A DNA stretch of 64,000 nt from an uncultured Acetobacterium sp. (GCF_963664135.1 NZ_OY760905.1:3560736-3624735); one strand, 5' to 3'. Positions 25,376 through 34,458 are shown, numbered from the stretch's first letter. Notes: generated from the letters alone by a model not told the origin. Numbers and translations are program-made.

Positions 25376-26852
25376 AATGCTTTTTCAAAAAAATCGAAGC
25401 TTTAGTGCCTTGATTTAATTCGCTGGTGATTACCAGTTTGCCACGATGAATGCTGATGATGCTGTCAATAATGGATAAACCCAAACCGGAGCCACCGGTT
25501 GCCCGGGAACGATCGCTGCTAACACGGTAGAATCGTTCTTTTATTTTCCCCAATTCGGTTCCAGGTATGCCACAGCCGGTATCGATGACCGAGATTTCAT
25601 TCATTTTTTTATTGTGTACCTTGCAGTTGATTGTGATGGTGCCACCAATGGGGGTGTATTTGCGGCTATTGTCGAGAAGACCACGAATCGCCTGGATCAG
25701 TAATCCTTCATTACCGCGAACAAAGGCATCCTCGCAGGATTCCAGAATGTACTGATGGTTTGGATCAATCATCAGACTTTGGTGATAAATCTTTTCCAGC
25801 AAGACGGAGACATCGAGAATTTCGAAATCTTCATCAAAATAATTGTTTTCAATTCGGGTAATTAATAGCAAGTCTTCAACCATTCGGTTCATGCCCTGGA
25901 TTTCATCCCGAATGGCCTCAATGGATTCATCGCAAAGCTGTGGATCGCTCTTTCCCCAATCCGCCAGGATATCAATGTAGCCCTGGATAACGGTGAGGGG
26001 AATCCGCAATTCATGGGAGGCGTCCGAAACGAACCGCTTTTGATTATTGAAAGCTGACTCTAGTTTTTTGATCATCTGATTCAGGGACATAATCAATTGA
26101 TCCAACTCATCTTTATTACCGGTTTCTTCAATCCGAATGTTAAGGTTATTTTCGGTAATGTTTTTAGCCGTCTCGGAAATTTCAATCAGGGGTTTTAAGG
26201 TTTGTTTGGTGCCATAGATGCCCAGCAGGATAATGGCAACCAGGCCAAGAATACTAATCGAGACCATCAAAATGAATAAGGTTGTCATAAAGACATAGCT
26301 GTCGTTAAGGTTTTTAACGATCTGAATATAGATAATATCGCCATCTTCCAGCACGTAGTAGGACCCAAGATAAAAATATTCGATTTGATGATAGCGCAGG
26401 GAATTCACCGAGATCATTTGATCGCTATTGTTTTTCGAACTGAACTCAAATAAATGAAAATCGTATTTCTCCAGATTTTCAGCAATCAGAAGATCAGTTA
26501 AGATTTCTGATGATTGATAAATATTTCCTTTGTTATCCTTTAACTGATAAGCAATCAGGGAATTGTCCTTAACATAGGGATAGAGTTTTTCCGAAATATA
26601 ATCTAGCCGTTTTTCAGCCGGTAAACTGAGGAGATCAGGCATGTTTTCATTCAGTGTGTTGATAACATAATTGTTGAAACGAATCATCGTCGACTTACTC
26701 TCATTTAAAATAAGTTGTTGCGAAAAAAAGAATACCATTAAAAATGACAGGGTCAAAACAGCGGTCAAGGCCAGAATAAAAAAGAAAACAATGCGATGAT
26801 AGATTTTGAGCGGCTTTTTTCGCCCGGGAAAATTTAGCTTATCGAACCACAT
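25374..26852 (-). CDS. Sensor histidine kinase (first two-component system)
   Basis: A 492-residue membrane kinase. It has a membrane helix at about 19-45, an extracytoplasmic sensor region to 185, and a second helix at about 186-212. A HAMP linker follows, then HisKA with the phospho-acceptor His280 in SDASHELRIPLT. The catalytic domain has NSRKYTPIGG, DTGCGIPG and GGSGLGLSI boxes. The chosen ATG at 26852 overlaps the regulator stop by 14 bases, giving translational coupling; an in-frame ATG at 26891 is possible but has a poor ribosome binding site. The stimulus is unknown. Confidence 0.92.
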   Translation of the reverse strand: MWFDKLNFPGRKKPLKIYHRIVFFFILALTAVLTLSFLMVFFFSQQLILNESKSTMIRFNNYVINTLNENMPDLLSLPAEKRLDYISEKLYPYVKDNSLIAYQLKDNKGNIYQSSEILTDLLIAENLEKYDFHLFEFSSKNNSDQMISVNSLRYHQIEYFYLGSYYVLEDGDIIYIQIVKNLNDSYVFMTTLFILMVSISILGLVAIILLGIYGTKQTLKPLIEISETAKNITENNLNIRIEETGNKDELDQLIMSLNQMIKKLESAFNNQKRFVSDASHELRIPLTVIQGYIDILADWGKSDPQLCDESIEAIRDEIQGMNRMVEDLLLITRIENNYFDEDFEILDVSVLLEKIYHQSLMIDPNHQYILESCEDAFVRGNEGLLIQAIRGLLDNSRKYTPIGGTITINCKVHNKKMNEISVIDTGCGIPGTELGKIKERFYRVSSDRSRATGGSGLGLSIIDSIISIHRGKLVITSELNQGTKASIFLKKH

Positions 26853-27516
26853 AACCCCGCCCCCGAACAGTTTGGATATACTTTTCATCAAAATCCCGAT
26901 CTATTTTGTCCCGCAGATATTTAATGTATACATCGACAATATTATCGCCGCCATCATAATCAAATCCCCATACTTTGTCTAAAATCTGTTCCCGGGATTG
27001 AACCAGATCGTGGTTGAGAACAAGATAGTAAAATAAATCAAATTCGGTACGAGAAAGGGTGATTTCCTGAGACTGTCGCTTGACGCTAAAGGCATCTAGG
27101 TCGATTTCAATATCTTTAAAGACCAGATGGGTATTTAAAGACGCTTCCGGCATATTTTTTCGTATATTGGCTTTGATCCGGGCTAACAGTTCATCAAAAT
27201 TAAACGGCTTGGTGACATAATCATCAGCACCCAGTTCAAAACCAGTTACCACATCGCTGGTATCGTCTTTTGCGGTTAACAGAATAATGGGCAGATGATG
27301 ATTTTGCGCTTTAATGTATTTAAGAACATCGTAACCAGAGACTTCTGGGAGCATGATATCAAGTAAAACGAGATCAAAAGCCGGATTTTGATTATAGGCT
27401 TCAATGCCTTCCCGACCAGTAAACGCTTTAACCGTTTCAAAACCAGCATGCTTTAATTGAAGCTCAATAATTCGTGATATTTTCTTATCATCTTCGATAA
27501 TGAGTATTTCTTTCAT
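26839..27516 (-). CDS. OmpR/PhoB-family response regulator (first system)
   Basis: A 225-residue regulator. The receiver domain has the acidic pair in IIEDDKK and phospho-acceptor Asp53 (LLDIMLPEVSG). The switch Thr is in LLTAKDD and the Lys in YVTKPF. A winged-helix output domain ends with VRGRGYVVR. The ATG at 27516 has GGAGGT seven bases upstream; the frame is open further but that part encodes nothing family-like and covers the repeat at 27542-27714. Read first in a regulator-kinase pair on the minus strand. Confidence 0.94.
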   Translation of the reverse strand: MKEILIIEDDKKISRIIELQLKHAGFETVKAFTGREGIEAYNQNPAFDLVLLDIMLPEVSGYDVLKYIKAQNHHLPIILLTAKDDTSDVVTGFELGADDYVTKPFNFDELLARIKANIRKNMPEASLNTHLVFKDIEIDLDAFSVKRQSQEITLSRTEFDLFYYLVLNHDLVQSREQILDKVWGFDYDGGDNIVDVYIKYLRDKIDRDFDEKYIQTVRGRGYVVR

Positions 27517-27541
27517 AGGAACCTCCAAATTACTAAAATGA

Positions 27542-27714
27542 TATAGGTGATTTTGCAGTTCATAAACATCGAACAATGTTTGCTTTACGCTCAGTTTCCA
27601 CAAACAATTTCGTAACGTGTAGTCGAACAGGCGGTAGCCTGTACGCCGTACAGTGTAGAAATTGTTTCGTGCGAAACTGAGCGTAAAGCTCACGGCACTT
27701 TCGTAATTACCTGA
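27542..27714. repeat. Palindromic dispersed-repeat candidate (about 170 bp)
   Basis: A long imperfect inverted repeat fills the region between two divergent response regulator genes. The best part, GCTTTACGCTCAGTTTC (27582-27598), pairs perfectly with 27673-27689 and continues with a two-base bulge into CAATTTC/GAAATTG. The centre carries a hairpin ACAGGC-GGTA-GCCTGT. The outer part at 27686-27697 (AAGCTCACGGCA) recurs at 34403-34414. No open reading frame is inside. It looks like a small non-autonomous or REP-like element. Confidence 0.6.
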
Positions 27715-27821
27715 TAAGAATAATACCATATTTTTCTTGTTTTATATAGCTTTAAGATTTTGGCACTATAATTAGACTGTTAACTTATAATCAAAATTCA
27801 AAACATGGAAGGAGTCGCTTT

Positions 27822-28490
27822 ATGCGTATATTATTTGTAGAAGACGAAAAAAAGATAACCGATGCACTCCAGGAATTATGTAAAATACAAAACATCGATT
27901 GTGACATTGCCAATGATGGAGAGGAAGGATTATTGTTTGCTCTGAATCCTATTTATGATGTCATTGTTTTAGATATCATGTTGCCCATTAAAAGTGGCAT
28001 CGAAATTTTACAACAGATCCGCGATCAGGGGATTAATACCCCGGTTTTAATGCTGACAGCAAAAGGCACCATTGATGACAAGGTCAAAGGTCTTGATCTG
28101 GGCGCCGATGACTATTTAATCAAACCATTTTCTGCTAAGGAACTGTTTGCTCGAATTCGCGCCTTGGGACGCCGCCCTGATCATGGCATCAAAGGCGAAA
28201 CGATTGTCTTTGAAGATGTCAGCTTTAATACCAAAAAGAACATTCTGCAAACCGAGAATAAAGAATTCAAGCTGTCAGTTAAAGAAGCAAAAATTCTGGA
28301 AATGCTGTTAAAACGACCCAATCAAGTCTTTACCAGAGAACAGATCCTAGACCGGGTCTGGGGATTTGACAAAGAAGTAAATGAAAATAATATTGAAATT
28401 TATGTTCACAATTTACGCAAGAAAATCGTCGATACGCAAGTCAAGATTGATACCATTCGAGGGGTAGGGTATACGCTTGGGAAAAAATAA
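27822..28490 (+). CDS. OmpR/PhoB-family response regulator (second system)
   Basis: A 222-residue regulator with receiver-domain marks FVEDEKK, phospho-acceptor Asp51 (LDIMLPIKSG), LTAKGT and YLIKPFSA. A winged helix (EQILDRVWGFD, ending TIRGVGYTLGKK) follows. A ribosome binding site GGAGT lies six bases upstream of the ATG. The cognate kinase follows after 18 bases. It is divergent from the other regulator-kinase pair; the two regulators are similar in type but clearly different in sequence. Confidence 0.94.
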   Translation: MRILFVEDEKKITDALQELCKIQNIDCDIANDGEEGLLFALNPIYDVIVLDIMLPIKSGIEILQQIRDQGINTPVLMLTAKGTIDDKVKGLDLGADDYLIKPFSAKELFARIRALGRRPDHGIKGETIVFEDVSFNTKKNILQTENKEFKLSVKEAKILEMLLKRPNQVFTREQILDRVWGFDKEVNENNIEIYVHNLRKKIVDTQVKIDTIRGVGYTLGKK

Positions 28491-28508
28491 GTTGGAGAGT
28501 TAAGGCCC

Positions 28509-29804
28509 ATGTTTAAAGAAATCAAGCGAAAGATTACACTATTTAATACGCTGATTCTGATTATTTTCATGTTCATGTTTATATTTCTGCTGGGTTTTTT
28601 AGTCAATTGGAGTCTCAGTCTTTCTGGTGAAATGTACCTGACCAATGTGGCCAAAGAAATCATTCAAAACAACGGCCAAACGACGTCCCAACCGATTGAC
28701 TCGGTTGATTCGGTTCACGACAAATTTGGCTATCAATTTATCATGTGGGATAGCGGTCACACGGTGAAAAACATGAAAGTGGATGATCGCAACCTGATTA
28801 TGTTGGGTTATGAACTCGCCATTAAAGAAAATACAACCCCTAAGTTTAGTTTACTGACCTCAGAAAATGTCGAATACCGGGTATATACACTTCCTTATTC
28901 AAATAATTCCAATGATTATACACTTCAGGTTTTTCAACAGGTGTCTACGGAAAGATCGATTATTGCCTATGTGATTTCGTTCCTGTTTTTAATTGGCATG
29001 GGTTCTATTGCGGTACTGATTCCGATCAGTTATTTTCTGGCGGGAAAATCACTTCAGCCAATTAAGGAGACCTTCGAAGATCAGAAGAAGTTTATTGCCA
29101 ATGCTTCCCACGAATTGCGAACCCCGCTGACCGTCATTCAAACCAATGTAGAAGTTTTGAAACTCAAAGAAGATGAACAGATCAAGGATAATATGAAGTG
29201 GCTGAACAACATTGCCAGTGAAGGGGAAACCATGGCAAAACTCATCTCTGAGTTATTGCTGATTGCCCAGGCAGAAAATCAACAGCTCGCCATGGACAAG
29301 AACGTTTTTGATTTATCTTCCATGTGTCAGCAAATGGTTGATCTCATGACCGAATTGGCCAATGAAAAAGAAATTGAGCTCAGTGAAAATATTTCCCAGG
29401 GCATCCAGTATCGGGGCGATGAAGAACGTCTTAAACAGGCAGTGCGAATTTTGGTTGACAATGCCATTAAATACACACCAGTTGGCGGAAAAGTTCAACT
29501 GTGTCTGGTCCAAGGAAAAAGACATCTTGTGATAGAAGTCAAGGATACGGGCATCGGCTTGACCGAAGAAGAAAAAGCGAAAGTTTTCAGTCGCTTTTAT
29601 CGGGTCGACGATGCCAGAAACCGGGAAACCGGTGGCGTCGGTCTTGGTTTAAATATTGCCGATTATATCGTCAAAAAACACAATGGTAAAATAAAAATCG
29701 ATTCTGTGCCCAATAAGGGAAGTACTTTTTCGATTGTTTTACCTAAAACCAATCAAAAACCAGATTCAAAAAAAAGCAACGCAAAAAGCGATACCTTCCA
29801 ATAA
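28509..29804 (+). CDS. Sensor histidine kinase (second two-component system)
   Basis: A 431-residue membrane kinase with helices at about 12-34 and 152-175 around a 115-residue external region. The HisKA helix carries His201 (IANASHELRTPLT). The ATPase domain has DNAIKYTPVGG, VKDTGIGL and GGVGLGLNIADYI. No clear HAMP domain is seen between helix 2 and HisKA, a layout common in small Bacillota kinases. It ends with a Lys/Ser-rich tail and is followed by a terminator at 29817. The signal is unknown. Confidence 0.93.
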   Translation: MFKEIKRKITLFNTLILIIFMFMFIFLLGFLVNWSLSLSGEMYLTNVAKEIIQNNGQTTSQPIDSVDSVHDKFGYQFIMWDSGHTVKNMKVDDRNLIMLGYELAIKENTTPKFSLLTSENVEYRVYTLPYSNNSNDYTLQVFQQVSTERSIIAYVISFLFLIGMGSIAVLIPISYFLAGKSLQPIKETFEDQKKFIANASHELRTPLTVIQTNVEVLKLKEDEQIKDNMKWLNNIASEGETMAKLISELLLIAQAENQQLAMDKNVFDLSSMCQQMVDLMTELANEKEIELSENISQGIQYRGDEERLKQAVRILVDNAIKYTPVGGKVQLCLVQGKRHLVIEVKDTGIGLTEEEKAKVFSRFYRVDDARNRETGGVGLGLNIADYIVKKHNGKIKIDSVPNKGSTFSIVLPKTNQKPDSKKSNAKSDTFQ

Positions 29805-29816
29805 ATAATCAAAAAT

Positions 29817-29870
29817 AAAAAGTCCAATTTCTTTGTTTGAATAAAATCAACGAAGAAGTAGGACTTTTTT
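29817..29870 (+). terminator. Terminator after the second two-component system
   Basis: AAAAAGTCC pairs with GGACTTTTT. The inner TTTCTTTGTTTGA/TCAACGAAGAA part pairs imperfectly, and a T run follows. Confidence 0.85.
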
Positions 29871-29917
29871 CCCATTATAATAATAAATACGAATGACAGA
29901 GATGAAAAGGAAAAAAT

Positions 29918-30382
29918 ATGAATATTGTATTATATCAACCAGAAATACCTCAAAATACCGGAAATATTGCCAGAACCTGTGCTTTAACAGAGACCAATCT
30001 TCATCTGATCAAACCATTGGGATTTTCCTTGGATGAAAAACATTTAAAGCGGGCGGGTCTGGATTATTGGGATTTGGTGAATGTCAATGTCTATGAATCG
30101 TTTGATGATTTTATTGAAAAGAATCCTGATATAAAACTGTATCTCCTGACGACTAAGGCTGACAAATTTTATCATGAAATTGAATATGATCCCAATGCTT
30201 TTTTGATGTTTGGTAAGGAAACCGCTGGAATTCCCGAAGAAATTCATCAGGCTTACCCGGATAACCGATTTCGAATTCCAATGAGAAACCACCCAAAAGC
30301 ACGGTCGCTGAATCTTTCAAATGCGGTCAATATCGTTCTTTTTGAAGCATTAAGACAAAATGATTTTATCGGATTGATTTAA
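29918..30382 (+). CDS. trmL: tRNA (cytidine/uridine-34-2'-O)-methyltransferase TrmL
   Basis: SPOUT-class enzyme that methylates the wobble ribose of leucine tRNAs. The 154-residue protein has the family start IVLYQPEIPQNTGNIARTC. It also has FGKETAGIPEEI and the knot segment RIPMRNHPKARSLNLSNAV. Ribosome binding site AAAGGA precedes the ATG. It appears to be a single gene. Confidence 0.95.
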   Translation: MNIVLYQPEIPQNTGNIARTCALTETNLHLIKPLGFSLDEKHLKRAGLDYWDLVNVNVYESFDDFIEKNPDIKLYLLTTKADKFYHEIEYDPNAFLMFGKETAGIPEEIHQAYPDNRFRIPMRNHPKARSLNLSNAVNIVLFEALRQNDFIGLI

Positions 30383-30529
30383 AAGAAATGAGTCGCACAT
30401 TTCGGCGTTACCTGGAGACTTAAGCAACACCAGTTTCCATTGTTGTTGGATGGCGAAGATAAAATGAATAAAAGTGGCATGAAAACGTATGAAAATAACT
30501 GAAAATTACATTACTTTATTACAGTCGTG

Positions 30530-30538
30530 TGTTATAAT
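30530..30538 (+). promoter_or_regulatory. Extended -10 promoter upstream of the flippase-like gene
   Basis: TGTTATAAT contains the extended -10 element TGN-TATAAT. No good -35 is seen. It lies 31 bases before the start at 30569. Confidence 0.5.
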
Positions 30539-30568
30539 AAAGGGAATTGTATAGTAGGGTGGGATAGA

Positions 30569-31732
30569 ATGGATCATATGAAAATTGAAAAAAAGTCGAG
30601 GGTATCAAAAATCTGGGAAAAGTATTCCAATATTATTTTTTTAATTTTTCTAATTGGTGCGACTACTTTAATAATTTTAACCCAGGTTGATCCCGAGACA
30701 TTTATAAACACCATTAAGCAGGCTAATGGATGGTATCTGCTTTTGGGAATCGTTTGTGTTTTTGTTTATTGGGCTTTAGAAGCGTTTATGCTTTTTAAAC
30801 TGATGCTGCGAGATAATCCAAAAGAAACTTTTCATTTTGCATGGACGCTGACCATTGTTGGTCAGTACTACAATTTACTGGATCCCAGTTCAACCGGTGG
30901 GCAACCTGTTCAATTATATGAGATGTCAAAAAGAAATTATAAATTAGGATCTGGGACAGCGGTTCTGATTCAAAAATATGCACTTTATCAAATTACCACT
31001 ACTTTTCTGGCATTAATATCAATCATCTTCAGTATTACTGAACTTCATCAAAGTCTGGATGCAGCAAAATGGCTAATCATCATTGGGTTGATATTAAATG
31101 TTGGGGCAGTTATTCTGATTATTATTCTGGTTTTTCGACCAAAGTCGGCCAAGGCGATTATTCTGGGCTGTGTGAATTTTCTGTTAAAAATTCGGATTCT
31201 CAAGAATCCTGAAAAATACTATCGCAAAGTTGATCATTTTGTTGGCGAATATAAAATTGCAATTGAAGAGTTAAAAAGTCATAAATTACAGACTTTTCAA
31301 ATGTTCATCATTTCTATTATTCAAATATTGATTTTTTATTCCATTAATTACTGGGTGTATCGTTCCCTGGGATTAAGTGCAGTTAATGCGATAACCATCA
31401 TTTCGCTCCAGGCAATTCTTTATGTTGCAGTGGCCTTTGTGCCAACACCGGGAGCGGCAGGTGGTGCCGAGGCCGGATTTTTATTAATTTTTGGTCCTAT
31501 CTTCGGCCCTGCCTACACACCAGTAGCAATGATACTGTGGCGGATGATCAGTTTTTATTTTATTCTATTATTTGGCGGTATTTATTTATCGATCCATTCC
31601 ATAAAAATGGGTAAAGGAAGAGTAAAGGCCATCGAAGAAGAAATAGATGAAGAAGTAAATCTTGTCATTGAGGAAAGTGAAAAACAAGGAGAATTCAGTG
31701 AAAACAATCCAAATAAAGCAGATTATCGATAA
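30569..31732 (+). CDS. Lysylphosphatidylglycerol synthase TM-region/YbhN-like membrane protein
   Basis: A 387-residue integral membrane protein of the flippase-like family related to the membrane half of MprF (AglD/YbhN group). About eight helices are visible. Family marks are YYNLLDPSSTGGQPVQLYEM near residue 105 and VAFVPTPGAAGGAEAGF near 300. It has no lysyltransferase domain, so it is not a full MprF. The start at 30569 follows AGGGTGGGA; the frame is open to 30527, but that overlaps the -10. Its end overlaps the fumarase start by 35 bases. Confidence 0.85.
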   Translation: MDHMKIEKKSRVSKIWEKYSNIIFLIFLIGATTLIILTQVDPETFINTIKQANGWYLLLGIVCVFVYWALEAFMLFKLMLRDNPKETFHFAWTLTIVGQYYNLLDPSSTGGQPVQLYEMSKRNYKLGSGTAVLIQKYALYQITTTFLALISIIFSITELHQSLDAAKWLIIIGLILNVGAVILIIILVFRPKSAKAIILGCVNFLLKIRILKNPEKYYRKVDHFVGEYKIAIEELKSHKLQTFQMFIISIIQILIFYSINYWVYRSLGLSAVNAITIISLQAILYVAVAFVPTPGAAGGAEAGFLLIFGPIFGPAYTPVAMILWRMISFYFILLFGGIYLSIHSIKMGKGRVKAIEEEIDEEVNLVIEESEKQGEFSENNPNKADYR

Positions 31733-32540
31733 TGTTGCTGAAATGTGTATTGAAGCCAATACATTTTTATCAGAAGATATGATCGCGGGTTTGCGCAAAG
31801 CAGAAGCAACAGAAGAATCTCAGAATGGCAAAGAGATCCTCGGAACCATGCTCAGTAATTTTGAAATAGCTAAAAATAAAAATATTCCCATCTGTCAGGA
31901 TACCGGTATGGTCGTCATGTTTGTGTCTTTTGGGCAGGATCTGAACATTGCAGGAGGGAGTCTTGAAGAGGCCCTTCAGGCAGGGGTAGCAAAAGGATAT
32001 GAGGAAGGCTATCTCCGCAAATCGGTCGTTTCCGATCCCTTTATCCGCACCAATACTAATAATAATACCCCGGCAGTGATTCACTATACGGTGGTTCCTG
32101 GCAACGGATTAAAAATAAAGATTTTGCCAAAAGGATTTGGCAGTGAAAACACCAGTGCGCTTAAAATGTTAAAACCAGCTGATGGCATGGCCGGAGTCAA
32201 GGAGTTTGTCTTAAAAACTGTCGAAATCGGCAGTCCCAATGCCTGCGCGCCGATTGTCGTGGGCGTTGGTGTGGGTGGTACCATGGAAAAGGCGGCAATC
32301 ATGGCTAAGGAAGCATTAGGAAGACCTTTAGGTGAACATAATCCTTTGGAGCATATTGAAGCCCTGGAAGATCATCTTCTGGAGGCCTGTAATAATCTGG
32401 GAATCGGTCCGATGGGACTCGGCGGCATCAACACCGTGCTGGGGGTCAATGTAGAGGTCTTTCCAACACATATAGCGGGGCTACCGGTGGCAGTTAATAT
32501 CACCTGTTACGTTAATCGACATGTGGAAAGGGAATTTTAG
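31698..32540 (+). CDS. fumA: Class I fumarate hydratase, alpha subunit
   Basis: Iron-sulfur subunit of the two-subunit fumarase that interconverts fumarate and malate. The 280 residues contain ICQDTGM with Cys66, a cluster ligand, then SPNACAPIVVGVG and NNLGIGPMGLGG. The start is GTG at 31698 with a perfect AAGGAG six bases upstream, inside the end of the preceding gene; an ATG at 31662 has no such site. The beta subunit follows after one base. The same family includes L(+)-tartrate dehydratase, so the substrate is probable rather than certain. Confidence 0.92.
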   Translation: MKTIQIKQIIDNVAEMCIEANTFLSEDMIAGLRKAEATEESQNGKEILGTMLSNFEIAKNKNIPICQDTGMVVMFVSFGQDLNIAGGSLEEALQAGVAKGYEEGYLRKSVVSDPFIRTNTNNNTPAVIHYTVVPGNGLKIKILPKGFGSENTSALKMLKPADGMAGVKEFVLKTVEIGSPNACAPIVVGVGVGGTMEKAAIMAKEALGRPLGEHNPLEHIEALEDHLLEACNNLGIGPMGLGGINTVLGVNVEVFPTHIAGLPVAVNITCYVNRHVEREF

Positions 32541-32541
32541 A

Positions 32542-33105
32542 ATGGCTGTTGTTAATATTAAAACACCTTTGGGTAAGAAGGAAAGAAGAAAATTAAGAGC
32601 TGGAGATCATGTCCGGATTTCGGGGACAATTTATACAGCTCGGGATGCTGCCCATAAGCGGATGATGGAATCTTTGGAACAAGGGTTGCCATTACCCATG
32701 GATTTTACTGATGAAATTATTTATTATGTGGGACCATGCCCAGCTAAACCGGGAGAAATCATTGGTTCAGCAGGACCGACAACCAGCGGACGAATGGATA
32801 GCTATACGCCAGAACTACTGGATCGTGGACTTGCTGGGATGATTGGCAAGGGAAACCGAAGTGAACGGGTTATCAATAGTATGATGAGCAATGATGCCGT
32901 TTATTTTGCCTGTGTCGGCGGGGCCGGGGCATTGTTGCAAGACTGCATCAAATCAGTTGAAATTATCGCCTATGAGGATCTGGGGACCGAGGCAATCAGG
33001 AAAATTGAAGTAGAAGATTTTCCGGCAATTGTCGTAATCGATACCCTGGGAAATAACTTATATGAAACAGAAAGAAAAAAATTCGCAAATAAGCAATGGA
33101 ATTAA
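32542..33105 (+). CDS. fumB: Class I fumarate hydratase, beta subunit
   Basis: The 187-residue C-terminal-type fumarase subunit, which supplies the substrate-binding half. Typical pieces are LRAGDHVRISGTIYTARDAAHKR (first half) and YYVGPCPAKPGEIIGSAGPTTSGRMD. The beta-specific EVEDFPAIVVIDTLGN comes near the end. The ATG at 32542 lies one base after the alpha stop, with AAGGGA upstream. The unit probably continues into the aminotransferase gene 11 bases later. Confidence 0.92.
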   Translation: MAVVNIKTPLGKKERRKLRAGDHVRISGTIYTARDAAHKRMMESLEQGLPLPMDFTDEIIYYVGPCPAKPGEIIGSAGPTTSGRMDSYTPELLDRGLAGMIGKGNRSERVINSMMSNDAVYFACVGGAGALLQDCIKSVEIIAYEDLGTEAIRKIEVEDFPAIVVIDTLGNNLYETERKKFANKQWN

Positions 33106-33116
33106 TGGGAGGAAAA

Positions 33117-34373
33117 ATGAAAAAAGCGCAAATGGTTATTGAAACATCGTTAAGAGAGGGTGGAACAGACCCTATTTTCAGAATTGCCGGAGAAGCGGCA
33201 GCCCGTACCAAAGAATTGGGACCAGAAGCAGTGATTAATTCAACCATCGGAGCACTGATGGATGACAATGGTGAGTTAGTGACGTTTAAGGCCGTTTACG
33301 ATACCTTAAAGGGACTACCAAATAATCTGATTGCTGATTATTCAGGTCTTGCCGGACAGCCGGATTTTCTGGAAAAAATTACTGAAGCCTGTTTTAAAGA
33401 ATGCAAGCCCGAAGGTTTTATTCGTGCAATCGCAACCCCAGGCGGAACCGGTGCCATTCGACATGCGTTTTGTAATTATACTCAACTGGGCGACACTATT
33501 TTACTGACCGACTGGTACTGGGCAGCCTATAGCACCATTGCCGATGAAAATCACCGAAAGATCACAACCTTCCCTTTATATAATGAACAGGGCGGATTTA
33601 ATATAGAAGCCTGGAAAAAGAACATTCTAGAACTTTTAGAAAAACAGCAACGGGTATTAACTGTTCTCAATACACCAGCGCATAACCCTACCGGTTATAC
33701 CATTTCACTTAAAGAATGGGTAGCGATCAAAACTTTTGTAACCGAAACTGCCAAAGCTCAGCCTGATTCAAAAATCATTCTACTGGTGGATCTGGCATAC
33801 ATTGATTTTGCCGGTGAAGGGGATGAAGCCCGACAGTTTATGAAGATGCTTACCGGGATGCCACACAATGTGCTGACCCTATATGCGTTCAGCTGTTCAA
33901 AAGGTTATACTATGTATGGTCTCAGAAATGGTGCCATTCTTTGCGTGGCGCCCACCGAAGAAATCGCCAGTGAATTTGCCAACGCCTGTACCTATTCCAA
34001 CCGCGGTAACTGGTCAAACGGTACCCGGGGTGCCATGGAAACCATCACCCAAATTTTCAGTAATGAAGAGCTGTATAATCAGGCTATGGCAGAACAGAGT
34101 TTCAATAAAAGTGTTTTAAGACGTCGAGCCGCCGCCTTTGTTGAAGAAGCCAATAAAATAGGCTTGAAAATGATGACCTATTGCGATGGATTCTTTATCA
34201 GTATCCCTTGCGATAAACCAAAAGAAGTCAGTAGTCATTTAATGGAAAAAAATACCTTCGTGGTAGCCTTGGGAAAAGGCCTTCGTTTTGCTCCCTGTGC
34301 AGTATCAGAAGAAAAGTGTCGCCGCTCTCCACAGTTAATCCTGGAAGCGATTAATGAGGTGGAAGGTCGTTAA
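33117..34373 (+). CDS. Class I/II PLP-dependent aminotransferase (aromatic/aspartate type)
   Basis: A 418-residue fold-type I aminotransferase. It shows the cofactor region ATPGGTGAIRHAFCNY, NTPAHNPTGYTIS and LLVDLAYIDFAGEG. The PLP lysine is in SCSKGYTMYGLRNG, and the C-terminal Arg region is KGLRFAPCAVS. The SxSKxYxMYGxR pattern is of the aspartate/aromatic group. The ATG at 33117 follows GGGAGG. It is in line with the fumarase genes, so it may join malate/oxaloacetate and aspartate metabolism; no malate dehydrogenase is nearby, so this is inference. Confidence 0.88.
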   Translation: MKKAQMVIETSLREGGTDPIFRIAGEAAARTKELGPEAVINSTIGALMDDNGELVTFKAVYDTLKGLPNNLIADYSGLAGQPDFLEKITEACFKECKPEGFIRAIATPGGTGAIRHAFCNYTQLGDTILLTDWYWAAYSTIADENHRKITTFPLYNEQGGFNIEAWKKNILELLEKQQRVLTVLNTPAHNPTGYTISLKEWVAIKTFVTETAKAQPDSKIILLVDLAYIDFAGEGDEARQFMKMLTGMPHNVLTLYAFSCSKGYTMYGLRNGAILCVAPTEEIASEFANACTYSNRGNWSNGTRGAMETITQIFSNEELYNQAMAEQSFNKSVLRRRAAAFVEEANKIGLKMMTYCDGFFISIPCDKPKEVSSHLMEKNTFVVALGKGLRFAPCAVSEEKCRRSPQLILEAINEVEGR

Positions 34374-34384
34374 TAATTGGCATT

Positions 34385-34437
34385 TATAAATAAGTAATTG
34401 CGAAGCTCACGGCAGTGTCGCAAGCACCTATTGTTTA
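34385..34437. repeat. Short copy of the dispersed palindromic repeat
   Basis: The 12-base AAGCTCACGGCA at 34403-34414 is identical to 27686-27697. The next bases also correspond (TNTCGNAANNACCT pattern). The flanks ATAAATAAGTAATTGCGA and TCGCAAGCACCTATTGTTTAT are imperfect inverted arms. It lies between the aminotransferase and the LacI-type gene and may act as a terminator or a repeat remnant. Confidence 0.5.
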
Positions 34438-34458
34438 TGAAATTTGAAAGGTGAAGAG

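Noticed and set aside
27542-27714. Insertion sequence
   Set aside because: No transposase frame and too short; at most a non-autonomous element.
30383-30529. Third copy of the palindromic repeat
   Set aside because: The CAACA/TGTTG short pairing there does not share the repeat core and looks like chance.
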